Origin: JACWAE01 sp963847595
Lineage (GTDB): Bacteria; Chloroflexota; Dehalococcoidia; SZUA-161
Reading direction: 5' to 3'
Length of the DNA stretch: 64,000 bases
Assembly (NCBI GenBank): GCA_963847595.1
Contig: CAWKAJ010000001.1
Location: forward strand, 124,001-188,000
In this document: in pieces, positions 40,524-49,154 of the stretch
How positions within the stretch are numbered: the stretch's first letter is position 1
Layout: each line of letters starts with the position of its first letter
Notes under the pieces: model-generated
Databases searched by the model: none
What the model saw: only the letters and a program-made list of their open reading frames with translations
Told to the model about the DNA's origin: nothing
Position numbers and translations under genes: made by a program

Positions 40524-40688
40524 CTATTTGGCGACAAATGCGTCGCACGCCTGCGAATCCACCCTCACCTGCATCCCATATTTAAGTCCGCCATGTTTGG
40601 CATTAAGGCAATTGAAGAATTTCTTGTCTTTTTCCAGCTTGAAGCTCTGGCAATTACCGCATACACTCGCCTTCACCTGTTTCGTCAT
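40524..40688 (-). CDS. 54-residue four-cysteine protein, unknown
   Basis: MTKQVKASVCGNCQSFKLEK then a central NCLNAKHGGLKYGM and CDAF near the C-terminus. CxxC plus two later Cys make a probable zinc or iron-sulfur site. GGGGTGATAG lies directly ahead of the ATG at a reasonable distance, which supports translation. Family not recognised. It diverges from htpX. Confidence 0.65.
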   Translation of the reverse strand: MTKQVKASVCGNCQSFKLEKDKKFFNCLNAKHGGLKYGMQVRVDSQACDAFVAK

Positions 40689-40883
40689 CTATCACCCCTT
40701 GTTGAAAATAGAAGCTTATCGCCCTTTTGTCCTGAGAGCAACAAGTGCAAATATTATATCATCAAATTTCGAACCCGACCAGTGTTCAGCCTCGAATCTA
40801 AACAGTGAAATTTGACAAGGATACAGAGACGGAAGATAATGGATTTTTAGGGGGATTCCAGACATACAGGGGGTAACAAACAA

Positions 40884-41843
40884 ATGTGGTTACAAATTAG
40901 ATTATACCTTTTGGTCGCTTTGATGTTCGGCCTTCTATATGGGCTCATCATTGGAGTGTCTGCGGCGCTCGGCTACTCCAACTTCATCTTGTACGCCGCC
41001 CTATCATTCGTCATGGTAGGTATTCAATACCTGCTCGGCCCTACGATAGTAGGCTGGGCCATGAAGGTAAGATATGTGTCCGAACAAGAAGAACCTGAGT
41101 TACACCGACTGGTTGCCGAGCTCGCCCGGGCTGCGGGGATTCCCAAGCCCAGGGTCGGCATATCCAAATTATCCATACCCAACGCCTTCGCTTTCGGCAG
41201 ATGGCAGGGAGACGGCAGGGTTTGTGTTACCGAGGGCATAGTCAGGCTGCTCAACAAAGATGAATTGAGAGCAGTCCTGGGCCACGAGATATCGCATCTC
41301 AAGCATCGGGATATGGCCTTGATCACACTCTTGAGCGTTATCCCCATGATTTGCTGGTATATAGCCTGGGGTCTGATGTGGGCCAGGGGTGGCCGAAGCC
41401 GCAGCGGAGGATATACGGTGCTCATCGGGATCGGTGCTTTCCTGCTCTACTTCATAACCAATCTCCTCGTCCTTTACGGTTCCCGGATCAGGGAGTACTA
41501 CGCAGATTTTGGGAGCGTCCAGGTCGGAAACCCACCAAATCAGCTTGCCACCGCCTTATACAAGCTGGTCTACAGCAACGCTAGAGCACCCAAAGAAGCG
41601 GTAAAGGAGGCGGGAGGGCTCAAGGCATTCTTCGTTAACGACCCGTCCAATGCGTGGAACGAGATCAAAGATCTCAGACAAATAGACCAGGATAAGAACG
41701 GCATTATAGACAGCGCCGAGCTCATGGCGCTCCGGTCTAAGAAAATCCATGTAGGTCTGGGAGACAGGCTGAAGGAGATATTCAGCACGCATCCTAATAT
41801 GCTGAAGCGGATCAAGCAGCTTTCAACACTAACGGCTGGATAA
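40884..41843 (+). CDS. htpX: M48 family membrane metalloprotease HtpX with EF-hand-like loop
   Basis: 319 residues: two N-terminal membrane helices, zinc motif HEISH (AVLGHEISHLKHRD, about residues 134-147), two more membrane helices, and the third ligand region REYYADFGS. Expected to degrade misfolded membrane proteins. Between the catalytic core and the conserved STHPNMLKRIKQL end is DQDKNGIIDSAE, a 12-residue canonical EF-hand loop (D-x-D-x-N-G-x-I-D-x-x-E), flanked by helices; calcium binding is inferred. GGGGGTAAC precedes the ATG. Confidence 0.92.
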   Translation: MWLQIRLYLLVALMFGLLYGLIIGVSAALGYSNFILYAALSFVMVGIQYLLGPTIVGWAMKVRYVSEQEEPELHRLVAELARAAGIPKPRVGISKLSIPNAFAFGRWQGDGRVCVTEGIVRLLNKDELRAVLGHEISHLKHRDMALITLLSVIPMICWYIAWGLMWARGGRSRSGGYTVLIGIGAFLLYFITNLLVLYGSRIREYYADFGSVQVGNPPNQLATALYKLVYSNARAPKEAVKEAGGLKAFFVNDPSNAWNEIKDLRQIDQDKNGIIDSAELMALRSKKIHVGLGDRLKEIFSTHPNMLKRIKQLSTLTAG

Positions 41844-41867
41844 CGAGAGAAACCGAGGAGAACAGAG

Positions 41868-41899
41868 AGTAGGGGCATCCTAGGAAGGACGCCCCTACT
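41868..41899. terminator. Hairpin between convergent genes
   Basis: GTAGGGGC and GCCCCTAC arms (41869-41876, 41891-41898) with additional TCC/GGA pairing inside. It lies between the ends of htpX (plus) and the 41902 gene (minus), a natural place for a bidirectional terminator. Same arms as 46735-46762. Confidence 0.65.
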
Positions 41900-41901
41900 G
41901 A

Positions 41902-42600
41902 TCATTTGCCGAACAAATGAAAGAACCTATCTTGGTATTCCTCAAATAGGCCCCATCTGTCAAGTTCCGTTTTCAAAGCAGAGGGGTCAAGCTCGCCATT
42001 TTTGACCTCGTCGAATAGCTGCTCGATGGATTGTCTGGCCTCCATGGGGACTCCTTTACGGTCTACATCTAGGAGACCCCTCCTTCCCAATTCCGTTATA
42101 TTGCTGCCTGCAGAATACCTGGTCATGTCGAAGATGAATTTCAGCAGGGAGACATCCCAAAGCTCATCAACTCCCTTGATGATAGTAGCGAGCCGGTTCC
42201 CCTCTTTGTCTATTCTTTCATCAATATTACGCACCACAGAATCCATGCCTGAGGATACGATGTTCAATTCCTTGGGTTCATTCTTATAGCCATAGAAGAG
42301 GCCGGGGGTGTTTGTCCCATATTCTCTGGCTATCATCTCAAGGTATCTCTTAGCATGTTCGCTGAATCCCTCGACATTAATCAGATACGATGGCGTCACC
42401 ACCTTAGGCCTCTCAGCCCGCACCCTGCCCTCCCTCACCACTGTCTCCTCTTCGCCCTCCACAAGCTCTTTATACGATGGCTCGGTAAGCAGGTAATAGT
42501 AGATGTTGGTAGTGCCGAAGGTAGACAGGGTTTGCTTTGGAGGGCGCAGAACCTCGGTGTGGCTTATAGCATATTCGATTCGTTCGTCGTCGGTACTCAT
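41902..42600 (-). CDS. Protein of unknown function next to a DRG-type GTPase
   Basis: 232 residues from ATG 42600 (MSTDDERIEYAISHTEVLRP); a TTG at 42621 would add seven residues, and neither has an ideally spaced site. Features: LSTFGTTNIYYYLLTEPSYKELV, YGYKNEPKELNIVSSG, DVSLLKFIFDMTRYSAGSNITELGRRGLL and a C-terminal EEYQDRFFHLFGK. Predominantly helical and soluble. Family not recognised. It is the last gene of the unit 44237-41902 with the GTPase and a coiled-coil protein. Confidence 0.8.
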   Translation of the reverse strand: MSTDDERIEYAISHTEVLRPPKQTLSTFGTTNIYYYLLTEPSYKELVEGEEETVVREGRVRAERPKVVTPSYLINVEGFSEHAKRYLEMIAREYGTNTPGLFYGYKNEPKELNIVSSGMDSVVRNIDERIDKEGNRLATIIKGVDELWDVSLLKFIFDMTRYSAGSNITELGRRGLLDVDRKGVPMEARQSIEQLFDEVKNGELDPSALKTELDRWGLFEEYQDRFFHLFGK

Positions 42601-42626
42601 CTCAGTTAAATTATATGCCAATCCTC

Positions 42627-43613
42627 TTAGATATGAAACTCGATTACATCGCCGTCCTCAAGGACATAGCCCCTGCTGACTCTCTGCCCGCCGAATTTCC
42701 CTGAGCCCCACACCTGAGCATACTTCAGGTTTCTAAGGAAGTCCTTGTGTACGGAAGCTGCTGCTTCTTCAACCGTGCTCCCTGTCTTGAGTACGACGGG
42801 CTCATCGAGGTCAGCTTTCGCCCCCGGGGACTTGGTATATACACGAATTATGTCAAGCAAATTGTAGATAGTCCGCTTCATCTCCTCCAAACCAATCCCC
42901 CTCTGCGCAGAGATAGAAACCACCGGCAACTTATCGCCATAGCGCGATTTCAACATGTTGTAGTTCTCGGCGGCATTGCTCAAATCGCTCTTGTTACCTA
43001 CGAGCAGTGCCTTCTTTTGAGCTACGCCAATCAAAAGCTCGTCTGTCATTTCCATCCCAATGATTCTAACCTTCATCCCCTCCAACTCAGCCAATATAGC
43101 GTCCGTCTGTATCAATGGGTCTTCGCCAAGGTCAATCATAATCAGTAACACGTCCGAATTCCGCAGCAAATGAGAAAGCCACGGCTTCGCTTCGCGGTCG
43201 GTCAGCGGCGGCATATCCACAAGTTGTATCTGGATATTCTCGAATCTCATCATGCCCGGCGTAGGAACTTTGGTAGCAAAGGGATAGTCTGCTACCTCGA
43301 TGGCTGCGTCGGTGAGAGCAGATACCAGTTGAGATTTGCCTGCATTGGGAAGGCCTACCAATACAATCTGCCCGGCCCCTTCCCTCCTGACGTTGTAGGA
43401 GCTTCCTTTCCTGCCGGCGGAGGGCCTCCTCTGCGCTTCCTCCTCATGCTTGGCTATCCTCCTTCTCAACTCTGCGCGCAGATGGTCCGTCCCTTTGTGC
43501 TTGGGCATAATGGCGAGCATGGCCTCCAGGGCTTCCACCTTCTCCTCGGGAGTCTTGGCAGACCTGTAGATTTTCTCAGCTTCGTGGTATTGCGGCGGCA
43601 GGTTTGCCGGCAT
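42627..43613 (-). CDS. DRG/Obg-like GTPase with TGS domain
   Basis: 328 residues from ATG 43613 (MPANLPPQYHEAEKIYRSAK), with GGGAGGTGG upstream. N-terminal helical segment (AEKIYRSAKTPEEKVEALEAMLA), G1 VLVGLPNAGKSQLVSALT, G3 VDMPP in place of DTPG, G4 GNKSDL, and a C-terminal TGS domain (VVLKTGSTVEEAAASVHKDFLRNLKYAQVWG). It resembles archaeal/eukaryal DRG proteins more than Obg. Likely a ribosome-linked regulator. The G3 change VDMPP deserves attention. Confidence 0.88.
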   Translation of the reverse strand: MPANLPPQYHEAEKIYRSAKTPEEKVEALEAMLAIMPKHKGTDHLRAELRRRIAKHEEEAQRRPSAGRKGSSYNVRREGAGQIVLVGLPNAGKSQLVSALTDAAIEVADYPFATKVPTPGMMRFENIQIQLVDMPPLTDREAKPWLSHLLRNSDVLLIMIDLGEDPLIQTDAILAELEGMKVRIIGMEMTDELLIGVAQKKALLVGNKSDLSNAAENYNMLKSRYGDKLPVVSISAQRGIGLEEMKRTIYNLLDIIRVYTKSPGAKADLDEPVVLKTGSTVEEAAASVHKDFLRNLKYAQVWGSGKFGGQRVSRGYVLEDGDVIEFHI

Positions 43614-43646
43614 CTCGCCACCTCCCAAGCCACTTCTATGCCCGCG

Positions 43647-44237
43647 CTAACGTATGCTCAGTATCTCCTTCTTATAATCATCGAGCAACCTGAGGTACTG
43701 CGAGTCAAGTTGAGCCAGAATCCGGCGCCATTCCTGCTGAAATTGCGGATGGCTTTCAACATTTATCTTGGGCGGAGGAGGAGCCCCAATCTGCTGTTGG
43801 GCTGCCTGCATGAGTTTGGCTTCGAAATCCCTCTTCACGCTCTCGTAGGTCTGCCTCCTCTGCTGCTCGCCCTCTTTCTCATAGTGGTTGAAAACTCGTC
43901 TCATCTTGGTATAAACGTTCTCGATGCCGACTTTATCGCGTTTCAACTCCTTGATCGCTTCCATGACCTTTTTGTCTCTCTTTTTGGCGATGTCGTTTCT
44001 GGGCAGGTCTATGTTCCTGATAAAGACCCCTTGAGCACCTTCGGCCACGTATTTTCGCACCTTTTCATCATACTTGCCGAGCTCGGTTGAGATGTCATAT
44101 TCCTCTTTAAGATACCTGGCGGCCAGCTTCTCCCCTTCAGGGATATACTTCCATTTTGTCAGGTCTTCGTCCGAGGCTTTACCCAGGCCCTCGGCCCGTT
44201 CCATCGCCCGCTCAAAAGCGCTTTTCATCTCATCCAT
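43647..44237 (-). CDS. Helical/coiled-coil protein of unknown function
   Basis: 196 residues, highly charged and helical: MDEMKSAFERAMERAEGLGK, KWKYIPEGEKLAARYLKEEY, KVMEAIKELKRDKVGIENVYTKMRRVFNHYEKEGEQQRRQTYES, then APPPPKINVESHPQFQQEWRR. No membrane segment and no recognised domain. It starts the unit that continues with the DRG-like GTPase, so a partner role is plausible. Confidence 0.8.
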   Translation of the reverse strand: MDEMKSAFERAMERAEGLGKASDEDLTKWKYIPEGEKLAARYLKEEYDISTELGKYDEKVRKYVAEGAQGVFIRNIDLPRNDIAKKRDKKVMEAIKELKRDKVGIENVYTKMRRVFNHYEKEGEQQRRQTYESVKRDFEAKLMQAAQQQIGAPPPPKINVESHPQFQQEWRRILAQLDSQYLRLLDDYKKEILSIR

Positions 44238-44345
44238 GTGGGACCCTCCATCCTTATCACCTGTCTCAAATACATACTTTTATTGTAGTGAATCTACTGG
44301 AGCAATTTTATCACCTTCGCTGGAGTTAATCCATATTAACCGCAG

Positions 44346-44508
44346 GGGCAGACCTAAGTGTCTGCCCTTTTATCTAGGTTCAGGGCGAACACACAGGTTC
44401 GCCCCTACGATTGTATCATCCACAGCCGTGTTGGAGCAGGTGCTCCAACCTACCAACGTCATTCCTACACTCCTCACCTAGTACCCAACCTCAACCTGCA
44501 CAGGTTGA
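44346..44508. repeat. Array of four distinct hairpins between divergent genes
   Basis: GGGCAGAC/GTCTGCCC (44346-44367, then TTTT), GGGCGAAC/GTTCGCCC (44383-44404, then CCTACG), TTGGAGCA/TGCTCCAA (44431-44448) and TCAACCTG/CAGGTTGA (44491-44508). They fill most of the 304-bp gap between the coiled-coil gene and the DUF1015 gene. No gene seen. They may be remnants of an intergenic repeat family or RNA structures. Confidence 0.7.
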
Positions 44509-44541
44509 CAGCGCATATTGGGGCATGGTAGGCTAAAACAA

Positions 44542-45870
44542 ATGTGTGATGTTCGACCGTTCTGCGGCCTGCGTTACAACTTGCAGCGAGTCTCAGACCC
44601 CTCCTCGACTATCACTCCACCATACGATGTGATTTCCTTCACCGAGCGCCTTTCATACTACCGCAAAAGCCCTTATAACATCATCAGGCTGGAGTACGGT
44701 GAGGAGCAGCCCGGTGATTCTGCCGATAATAATAAGTACACACGGGCTGCCGCTATATTAGATGCCTGGATCAAAGACGGGATACTGATTCGGGAAGAAC
44801 AACCCGCCTTGTATGTCATCGAACACAACTTCCCCTATAAGGATACAATCAAGAGCAGGCTCGGCCTTATGGCCAGGGTGCGTCTGGAGGAACTGGATAA
44901 TCAGGGACACATTCGTCCTCATGAGAAAACAACGAAAGAGCCCGCCATCGACCGCCTCAACCTGCTCAGGGCCTGCCGCGCCAACCTGAGCCCGATAATG
45001 GGATTGGTACGCACCAAAAAAGGTGAGATGGTGAAGCTGCTGCGGGGGCTGACCAGGGGAGAGCCCGATTTCAGCGCCACCGATAGCTACGGTGTAAACT
45101 ACATCGTACGGGTCATATCCGACGGTACAGCTATTCAGAAGGTCTCACAGCTCTTTGCTGACAAGGTTATCTATATAGCAGACGGACACCACAGATACGA
45201 GACAGCCCTGCGCTATCGAGACGAGCAGCGCGCAGCTCTCAGCTCCTACACTGGAGAAGAACCCTTCAACTTCGTGATGATGAGCCTGATGGACTCGCAC
45301 GACCCGGGCCTTGTTATGCTGCCCACTCATCGTCTGATAAAAGGCCTGGAACCCGCAAAGCTGGTGCAGCTTGAATGGACGCTATCCCCTTACTTCAGTG
45401 CGGACAGCTTGCTTCCCTCCCTGCCCACCCTCTCTGAGACTATTCAGAGCTGGCTAGGCACGCTCGAGACGGAGGGAAAACGGGGTAATGTCCTGGGACT
45501 CTACGGTCTCCACGAAAAAAAGCTATGCCTGCTGAGGCTGAAACGAGACGCCGACCTGCAGAAGGCCATACCATCGGAGGAGCTCAGTCTTTGGAGGAAG
45601 CTGGATGTAGCTTTGCTGCAGCAAATCGTTCTGAGAGACGCACTGGGTATAGACACCCTGGAGAAAGAGGCTAAGCACATGGAATTTACCCGAGATGCGC
45701 TTGAGGCCATATCAAAGGTTGATTCAGGAGCATATCAGATGGCTTTCCTCCTCAACCCTACCCGCGTCTCCACGGTGCTTGAGGCAGCCGACTATGGCAA
45801 GAGACTGCCCCAGAAATCCACTTACTTCTACCCCAAGACACCCGCCGGACTGGTGATTAACCCTGTATGA
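44542..45870 (+). CDS. DUF1015 domain-containing protein
   Basis: 442 residues from ATG 44542 (MCDVRPFCGLRYNLQRVSDP). The DUF1015 blocks are present: RPFCGLRYN, TPPYDVISFTERLSYYRKSPYNIIRLEYGEE, HEKTTKEPAIDRLNLLRACRANLSPIMGL, and IADGHHRYETALRYRDE. The GHHRYE motif and the HE motif suggest an enzyme of unknown reaction. Cytoplasmic, no signal. Family assignment good, function unknown. Confidence 0.88.
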   Translation: MCDVRPFCGLRYNLQRVSDPSSTITPPYDVISFTERLSYYRKSPYNIIRLEYGEEQPGDSADNNKYTRAAAILDAWIKDGILIREEQPALYVIEHNFPYKDTIKSRLGLMARVRLEELDNQGHIRPHEKTTKEPAIDRLNLLRACRANLSPIMGLVRTKKGEMVKLLRGLTRGEPDFSATDSYGVNYIVRVISDGTAIQKVSQLFADKVIYIADGHHRYETALRYRDEQRAALSSYTGEEPFNFVMMSLMDSHDPGLVMLPTHRLIKGLEPAKLVQLEWTLSPYFSADSLLPSLPTLSETIQSWLGTLETEGKRGNVLGLYGLHEKKLCLLRLKRDADLQKAIPSEELSLWRKLDVALLQQIVLRDALGIDTLEKEAKHMEFTRDALEAISKVDSGAYQMAFLLNPTRVSTVLEAADYGKRLPQKSTYFYPKTPAGLVINPV

Positions 45871-45891
45871 GATAGCAACCGAATCTGCAAA

Positions 45892-46689
45892 TCAGGCCTT
45901 CTTGGTCCACCCGGGCAAATCAAAAAACCTCAACGCATTCTCTGTGGTTTTATCGGCGACAACGTTTTCTGACACATCCTTTATTTGTGCCACAGCCTTG
46001 AGAGACCTGATAACATCTGAGGGCCGCGCCTGATATTTAGTCTCCCTGCCATAAGTGACAGGACAATCTGTTTCCAGTAGAAGGTTTTGCAGCAGTGTTT
46101 CTTTAATAGCGCGCCGGTGCTCGTCATGGTACTCCGAAGCTGGGGTAGCGGAGATAAAATAGCCTTCGTTGATTATCTCGTGCAGCACGCTGGAGAACCC
46201 GGTGTACCAGTGAAAAACGGCCCTTTTCACGCCGGAGGCTTTGACCAAATCGAAGCTGTCTTTCCAGGAGTACCTGGCATGAACGCTGACAGGCTTATCA
46301 TATCTTCCCGCCATTTCCAACACAGCCTTGAAGGCTTCTTTCTGACGCTCCTTATCTGCCGCAGCTATCACCCTCTTATCATAATCGAGGCCGATCTCAC
46401 CGATGCCAACCGTTTTCTTAATATTATCCTCAATCTGTCGCAAAGTGAGGTCTATTTTCGGAGCATCCATTTTGCCCAGGCTCCAGGGATGCAAGCCCAG
46501 CGCAGGGAAGACGAAATGCTTATATTTTTCAGCGATGTCCAATATCTTCAGGTTAGACTCATAATCCTGGCCCACAGCGATGATGGCGACAAGACCCGCC
46601 TGCTTCCCTTCCTCGATAGCTTTATCCAGGTCTTCAATCTCATCGAGGTGGGCGTGGGTGTCAATAAGTTTGTAAATTTCCGTACTCAT
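45892..46689 (-). CDS. TatD-family metal-dependent hydrolase
   Basis: 265 residues with the TIM-barrel metal ligands: LIDTHAHLDE (HxH), VGIGEIGLDYDK (Glu), VSVHARYS, and LLLETDCP (Asp); AVFHWYTG holds another His. Related to TatD DNases/D-aminoacyl-tRNA deacylase-like enzymes. It lies after the Por operon, separated by two hairpins, and converges with the DUF1015 gene. Confidence 0.87.
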   Translation of the reverse strand: MSTEIYKLIDTHAHLDEIEDLDKAIEEGKQAGLVAIIAVGQDYESNLKILDIAEKYKHFVFPALGLHPWSLGKMDAPKIDLTLRQIEDNIKKTVGIGEIGLDYDKRVIAAADKERQKEAFKAVLEMAGRYDKPVSVHARYSWKDSFDLVKASGVKRAVFHWYTGFSSVLHEIINEGYFISATPASEYHDEHRRAIKETLLQNLLLETDCPVTYGRETKYQARPSDVIRSLKAVAQIKDVSENVVADKTTENALRFFDLPGWTKKA

Positions 46690-46704
46690 TCTCCAGGCTC
46701 AATT

Positions 46705-46762
46705 GGGTAGACACGTGGGTCTGCCCCTACAGACGTAGGGGCGTCCGTTTGAACGCCCCTAC
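46705..46762. repeat. Two adjacent intergenic hairpins
   Basis: GGGTAGAC/GTCTGCCC (46705-46726) followed by the long arms GTAGGGGCG/CGCCCCTAC (46735-46743 and 46754-46762). Between porB and the TatD gene, so possibly the terminator of the Por operon. The arms match those at 41868-41899. Confidence 0.65.
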
Positions 46763-46797
46763 AATAGAGAAGACCATTATCCTCAATATCTGAGCAT

Positions 46798-47709
46798 CTA
46801 TTTGGCGATAAGGTCATACACCTCGATATTCCTATCGGCCATCTTCTGGATTTCCGCAATCTCTTCTTTCCTGCCCGTCCCTTCGAGAAGATGCCTGAAC
46901 CTCACCTGCCCTTTCAAGTATTCCTCTACCGGAACCCTCGCGGGAATCTTTATCGCGGTCGTCACGCCATCCTCTATCTCAATCAACGGACAAAGCGCAG
47001 TATTCACCGCCAGCCTGGCGTAATCGATAGTTTTCGATGGCTCAGTGCCCCAGCCCAGAGGGCAGGGGACATGAATCTGTACATACTTGGGCCCACGTAT
47101 CGAAAGCGCTTTCCTGATTTTTCTGTCCAGGTCCATGGGATAGCCCACTGAAGCAACAGCCACATAAGGTATGCCGTGGGCGGCGGCAATTCGCGGCAAG
47201 TCCTTCTTTGGCCTCAAGTTTCCCAGAGAGACCTTGCCCGGAGGGCTGGTGGTAGTACGGGCATACCTGGGAGTCGAGCCGCTGCGCTGTATGCCGGTAT
47301 TCATATAAGCTTCGTTGTCGTAGCAAACATATAATATGTCGTGGCCACGCTCAAACATGCCTGAGATAGCGCCAAACCCAATGTCGAAAGTGGAACCGTC
47401 GCCGCCCTGAGCGATTACCCTCACTTTGTCCAGTCGCCCCAAGGTTTTCAATGCTGCTTCCACACCAGACGCCACTGCTGCCGTGTTCTGGAACAAGGAA
47501 TGGAGCCAGGGCACCTCCCAGGCCGATTCGGGGTATTTGGAGGTGAATATTTCCAGACATCCGGTGGAGTTAACTATTATCACACTGCGCCCGGCTGCTC
47601 TGACCACCAGGCGAGCTGCCAACGATTGGCCACAACCGGGGCAGGCCGTATGTCCCGAACATAATAGATGGTCAACGAGTTTATCACGCTCTTTTACTAA
47701 CTCAGGCAT
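46798..47709 (-). CDS. porB: Pyruvate:ferredoxin oxidoreductase, beta subunit
   Basis: Thiamine-diphosphate subunit of the four-part oxidoreductase that converts pyruvate and CoA to acetyl-CoA, CO2 and reduced ferredoxin. The 303 residues contain CSGHTACPGCGQ (cluster Cys), the ThDP motif GGDGSTFDIGFGAISGMFERGHDILYVCYDNEAYMNTG, and ARTTTSPPGK. The protein overlaps porA by 8 bases. Substrate 2-oxoisovalerate or another 2-oxoacid cannot be excluded. Confidence 0.93.
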   Translation of the reverse strand: MPELVKERDKLVDHLLCSGHTACPGCGQSLAARLVVRAAGRSVIIVNSTGCLEIFTSKYPESAWEVPWLHSLFQNTAAVASGVEAALKTLGRLDKVRVIAQGGDGSTFDIGFGAISGMFERGHDILYVCYDNEAYMNTGIQRSGSTPRYARTTTSPPGKVSLGNLRPKKDLPRIAAAHGIPYVAVASVGYPMDLDRKIRKALSIRGPKYVQIHVPCPLGWGTEPSKTIDYARLAVNTALCPLIEIEDGVTTAIKIPARVPVEEYLKGQVRFRHLLEGTGRKEEIAEIQKMADRNIEVYDLIAK

Positions 47710-48889
47710 TTACACCCTCCAGTTCCAGGTCCGTCCTTAAGCCGATGAACTCCATATTTATAAGCTGCTGCTGAGCCTTCTCTATGGCATATTTCAAATC
47801 GTCCGTGGTGACATCTCTGCCGCCTAAGCCAATGACAAAGCCGCTGATCTTGGGAGAGGCAGGACGGCCATGGAACGCAGACCTTAACTCAACAGCTAGC
47901 GGGGCGCTGCCACCCAGTGAGAGCGCCTTCTCGATTACGACGATATTTTGAGCGCCTTTCAGCGCTTCATACAGAGCCTCTTCGGGGAAAGGACGATAAG
48001 TTATGAGACGCAGCACCCCAACCTTCTGCCCCTTATTCCGCAGGTCATCAACTACATCCTTAATAGTACCCGCCATCGAACCCAAAGCCACCACAATGGT
48101 CGAAGCATCGTCGACGCGATACCTCTCAAAAAGCCCGCCGGCTGCACGACCAAAGGTACGCTTGAACTCCCGGGACACCTCCTCGATTATGGGAATGGAT
48201 GCTTCCATAGTGTGCTGAATCATATATCGAGCTTCCATGTATTTGTCCGGCTCGGCGAAAGCACCCATGGTATAGGGGTTGTCCGGATCAAGCTTGTACA
48301 AAGGCTGATAAGGAGGCAAATAGGCATCGACCTCTTTCTGGCTGGGGAGGTCCACCACCTCGAAGGCATGGGGCAATACAAAACCATCCACACAAACCAT
48401 CACCGGCAACATCACCCGGTGGTCCTCAGCGATTCGATAAGCCTGCAAAATAAGGTCACAGGCATCTTGATTGTTCTCGGCGTATAATTGCATCCAGCCA
48501 CAGTCCCTCATGCTAATCGAGTCCTGCTGGTCGTTCCAGATATTGAGCGGCGCCGATACCGAGCGATTGGCGTTGACCATCACCACAGGGAGCCGCATGC
48601 CCGCGATATTGAAGACCACCTCAGCCATGTATAGAAGACCTTGAGACGAAGTGGCAGTGAAAACTCTAACTCCGGTAGCGCTGGCACCCAGAACCAGCGA
48701 TGCCGCCGAATGCTCTCCCTCCACATTGATAAACTCTGTATCCAGCTCGCCTTCAGCCACCATCGAGGCTAGCTCCTCCACAATCAACGTCTGCGGCGTT
48801 ATGGGATAGGCCGAGATCACTCTGGGACGGCAAAGGGTAACAGCCTCAGCTATTGCCCGGCAACCCTGAACCATTTTCCCTTTAAGCAT
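47702..48889 (-). CDS. porA: Pyruvate:ferredoxin oxidoreductase, alpha subunit
   Basis: 395 residues. CoA- and ThDP-facing region: AYPITPQTLIVEELASMV, NVEGEHSAASLVLGASATGVRVFTATSSQGLLYMAE, then the transketolase C-domain (VALGSMAGTIKDVVDDLRNKGQKVGVLRLITYRPFPEEAL). Typical of separate-subunit Por enzymes of archaea, Thermotoga and Dehalococcoidia. Overlaps porD by 8 bases. Confidence 0.94.
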   Translation of the reverse strand: MLKGKMVQGCRAIAEAVTLCRPRVISAYPITPQTLIVEELASMVAEGELDTEFINVEGEHSAASLVLGASATGVRVFTATSSQGLLYMAEVVFNIAGMRLPVVMVNANRSVSAPLNIWNDQQDSISMRDCGWMQLYAENNQDACDLILQAYRIAEDHRVMLPVMVCVDGFVLPHAFEVVDLPSQKEVDAYLPPYQPLYKLDPDNPYTMGAFAEPDKYMEARYMIQHTMEASIPIIEEVSREFKRTFGRAAGGLFERYRVDDASTIVVALGSMAGTIKDVVDDLRNKGQKVGVLRLITYRPFPEEALYEALKGAQNIVVIEKALSLGGSAPLAVELRSAFHGRPASPKISGFVIGLGGRDVTTDDLKYAIEKAQQQLINMEFIGLRTDLELEGVNA

Positions 48890-49154
48890 CTTCTCCCCCC
48901 TCCGGTATCATTTCTATATCGTGAACAGGACAGACATTGGCACAGATGCCACATCCTTTGCAGAAATCTTCGTTAGCATAATAAGTCTTCTGTCCTGTGC
49001 CGAAGATACATCCTTCGGGACAGCTTAAGGCGCACACGTCGCAGCCTATGCAGTTCTTTTGCAAGAAGTGCGGCTTGACTGACGTGCGCCAGGCTCCTGT
49101 TTTATTGACACGGCTTCCCCCCGGCTTAGTCACCGTTCCCAGTGTTATCTTCAT
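48882..49154 (-). CDS. porD: Pyruvate:ferredoxin oxidoreductase, delta subunit (2[4Fe-4S] ferredoxin)
   Basis: 90 residues with two cluster motifs: CIGCDVCALSCPEGC and CKGCGICANVCPV. It passes electrons from the ThDP site to external ferredoxin. The N-terminus (GSRVNKTGAWRTSVKP) matches PorD. Overlaps porC by 4 bases and porA by 8. Confidence 0.95.
   Translation of the reverse strand: MKITLGTVTKPGGSRVNKTGAWRTSVKPHFLQKNCIGCDVCALSCPEGCIFGTGQKTYYANEDFCKGCGICANVCPVHDIEMIPEGGEDA

Noticed and set aside
43170..44090. 306-codon plus-strand frame
   Set aside because: Antisense to the DRG-type GTPase and coiled-coil genes, both of which have clear domains or coding character; the translated sequence is Leu/His/Arg-rich without motifs.
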